Positions 4,811 to 5,743 of a stretch of DNA of 5,743 nucleotides are shown one piece after another. The notes beneath the pieces were generated by a model. It was not told the origin of the DNA. It did not search any database and saw only the letters and a list, made by a program, of their open reading frames with translations. Source of the DNA: Alphaproteobacteria bacterium. Its GTDB lineage: Bacteria; Pseudomonadota; Alphaproteobacteria; BOG-932; Roseiterribacteraceae. A program made the position numbers and the translations under genes. The stretch lies in assembly GCA_903970575.1 (NCBI GenBank), contig CAJCJC010000011.1, positions 1 through 5,743 of the forward strand, in the 5' to 3' direction. Within the stretch, counting starts at the first letter, position 1, and every line of letters starts with the position of its first letter.

Positions 4811-5743
4811 CTACGCGGCGTCTCGCGAGACGACCAGGCGCGGCCGGAATTGCTGCGTCGTCGGGGCGCGCAGCAGGAATACGCAGCGGACCATGAGGCC
4901 GAGCAGGAGAATGGCGTTGGCCTGGTGCAGCGCGCCCAGCCACACCGGCACCTGATTCAGCACCGTCTCGACGCCAAGCAGGATTTGCAGGATCGCCACG
5001 CCGAAAATCGCGGTGGCGAGTTTGCGCAGCTCGGGCGCGATCGCGGGCGCGCGCAGGCGGAGGCCGAGCGCCATAAGAGTAAGGCCGGTGATCATCGCCA
5101 GCGTGCGGTGGACGAATTGCACCGCGCCTGGATTTTCGGTGAAGTTCGACCACCAGGGGCTGAACGCCAGAACATCGGGCGGCGCGATGCCGCCGCCCAT
5201 TAACGGAAAGGTGTTATAGAGCATGCCGGCCCGCAGGCCGGCGGTGAAGGCGCCCCACACCATGGTGACGGCGAGCGCGCCAAGGCCGATGGCCGCGTGG
5301 CGGCGCAGGATGGGCCGCAGGGCGGGCGGCGCGCTGATTCCGGCGCGGGGTCGCGAGACATAGAAGGCGGTCCATAGCGTGAGCGAGTAGAGCGTCAGAT
5401 CGAGCGACAGATGCGCCGCCAGCCGGTAATGGCTGACCGATGGCCGGTCCACCAGCCCGCTCGCCACCATCGCCCAGCCCATCAGGCCCTGTAGACCGCC
5501 CAGGGCGAACAGACCGACCAGATAGGGCACAAGCCGCCTGGGCAATTGTCGGCGGGCCAGGAAATACAGGAAGGGGACCGCGAAGGCGACGCCGATCAGC
5601 TGCGCGATCAGCCGGTGCGTCCATTCCCACCAGAAAATGCCCTGGAATTCCCTTAAGCTCATGCCGTGGGTAACCTGAATATATTGCGGCGATTGCTGAT
5701 AGAGGGCGAAAACCGCCTGCCAATCGGCGGATGTGATCGGCGG
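4811..5743 (-). CDS. ctaA: Heme A synthase, COX15/CtaA family (5' end beyond the window)
   Basis: The frame is open from the right edge to the TAG at 4813-4811, giving 310 residues with no start in the window. The ATG at 5662 is internal, because the 27 residues before it (PPITSADWQAVFALYQQSPQ and on) match the periplasmic loop after the first membrane helix in this family. The enzyme oxidises the C8 methyl group of heme O to a formyl group, making heme A for aa3-type cytochrome oxidase in the inner membrane. The four expected heme-binding histidines are visible (numbered from the edge): H43 in EWTHR, H111 in AAHLSLDL, H212 in VHRTLA and H273 in LHQANA. The motif TAGLRAGMLYNTFPLMGG (168-184) is typical of the COX15-like type. 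About seven hydrophobic helices are seen (near 45-63, 72-92, 109-129, 149-170, 210-230, 243-262, 268-291); helix one is missing off-window. It converges on mrcA and is functionally unrelated to it. Confidence 0.93.
   Translation of the reverse strand, partial: PPITSADWQAVFALYQQSPQYIQVTHGMSLREFQGIFWWEWTHRLIAQLIGVAFAVPFLYFLARRQLPRRLVPYLVGLFALGGLQGLMGWAMVASGLVDRPSVSHYRLAAHLSLDLTLYSLTLWTAFYVSRPRAGISAPPALRPILRRHAAIGLGALAVTMVWGAFTAGLRAGMLYNTFPLMGGGIAPPDVLAFSPWWSNFTENPGAVQFVHRTLAMITGLTLMALGLRLRAPAIAPELRKLATAIFGVAILQILLGVETVLNQVPVWLGALHQANAILLLGLMVRCVFLLRAPTTQQFRPRLVVSRDAA
4819..4832. repeat. 14-bp perfect palindrome at the 3' end of ctaA
   Basis: CGTCTCGCGAGACG is its own reverse complement and lies inside the last codons of ctaA, five bases from the stop codon. 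On the mRNA it could fold as a 5-bp stem with a CGCG loop. It may act with the nested hairpin as a 3'-end structure, be a protein-binding site, or be chance in GC-rich DNA. Confidence 0.5.

Noticed and set aside
4806..5153. Other minus- and plus-strand frames overlapping ctaA and the amidase gene (for example 4806-5153, 5214-5723, 642-1073)
   Set aside because: They are out-of-frame shadows of well-supported genes, rich in Arg/Ala/Pro and without domain signatures.
4811..5662. Taking the ATG at 5662 as the start of ctaA
   Set aside because: The frame continues upstream to the window edge with residues matching the family's periplasmic loop after the first membrane helix, so this Met is internal and the true start lies outside.

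Overview
This window looks like chromosomal DNA of an alphaproteobacterium, most likely of the order Hyphomicrobiales (Rhizobiales). The grounds are the high GC content, the gene order RNase E / cell-wall amidase / penicillin-binding protein 1A (which I recall as typical of alphaproteobacteria), and the COX15-like form of heme A synthase. The genus cannot be fixed from the sequence alone.

Layout. At the left edge (1-100, minus strand) are the first 33 codons of an RNase E/G gene (rne), running off the window. A 455-base divergent gap (101-555) follows. It holds no convincing gene, but it does hold several stem-loops that would lie in the rne 5' leader, and weak candidate promoters for both directions. 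On the plus strand come an exported N-acetylmuramoyl-L-alanine amidase of the AmiC type (556-1929) and a class A penicillin-binding protein of the PBP1A type (2053-4509). These are separated by 123 bases. After the PBP gene is a 301-base gap (4510-4810) packed with short repeats: an 8-bp-stem hairpin, a CGCAGATT-type direct repeat, a CACGAAGA tandem repeat whose complement returns about 65 bases later, and a nested hairpin. The right end is a convergent minus-strand gene for heme A synthase (ctaA/COX15, 4811-5743), whose 5' end lies beyond the window.

How the genes relate. The amidase and PBP1A act on the same periplasmic polymer: PBP1A polymerises and crosslinks glycan strands, and the amidase cuts stem peptides off them, chiefly during cell separation. 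RNase E (RNA decay) and heme A synthase (cofactor for aa3-type cytochrome oxidase) are unrelated housekeeping functions. No mobile-element gene, CRISPR array, tRNA or rRNA was seen, and I found no evidence of an undescribed multi-gene system.

The points most worth a second look are: the stem-loop-rich rne leader; a PBP1A whose SxN catalytic motif reads SLD; an in-frame A AAA AAG slippery heptamer in a lysine-rich insert of the same gene; and the layered repeats between mrcA and ctaA.
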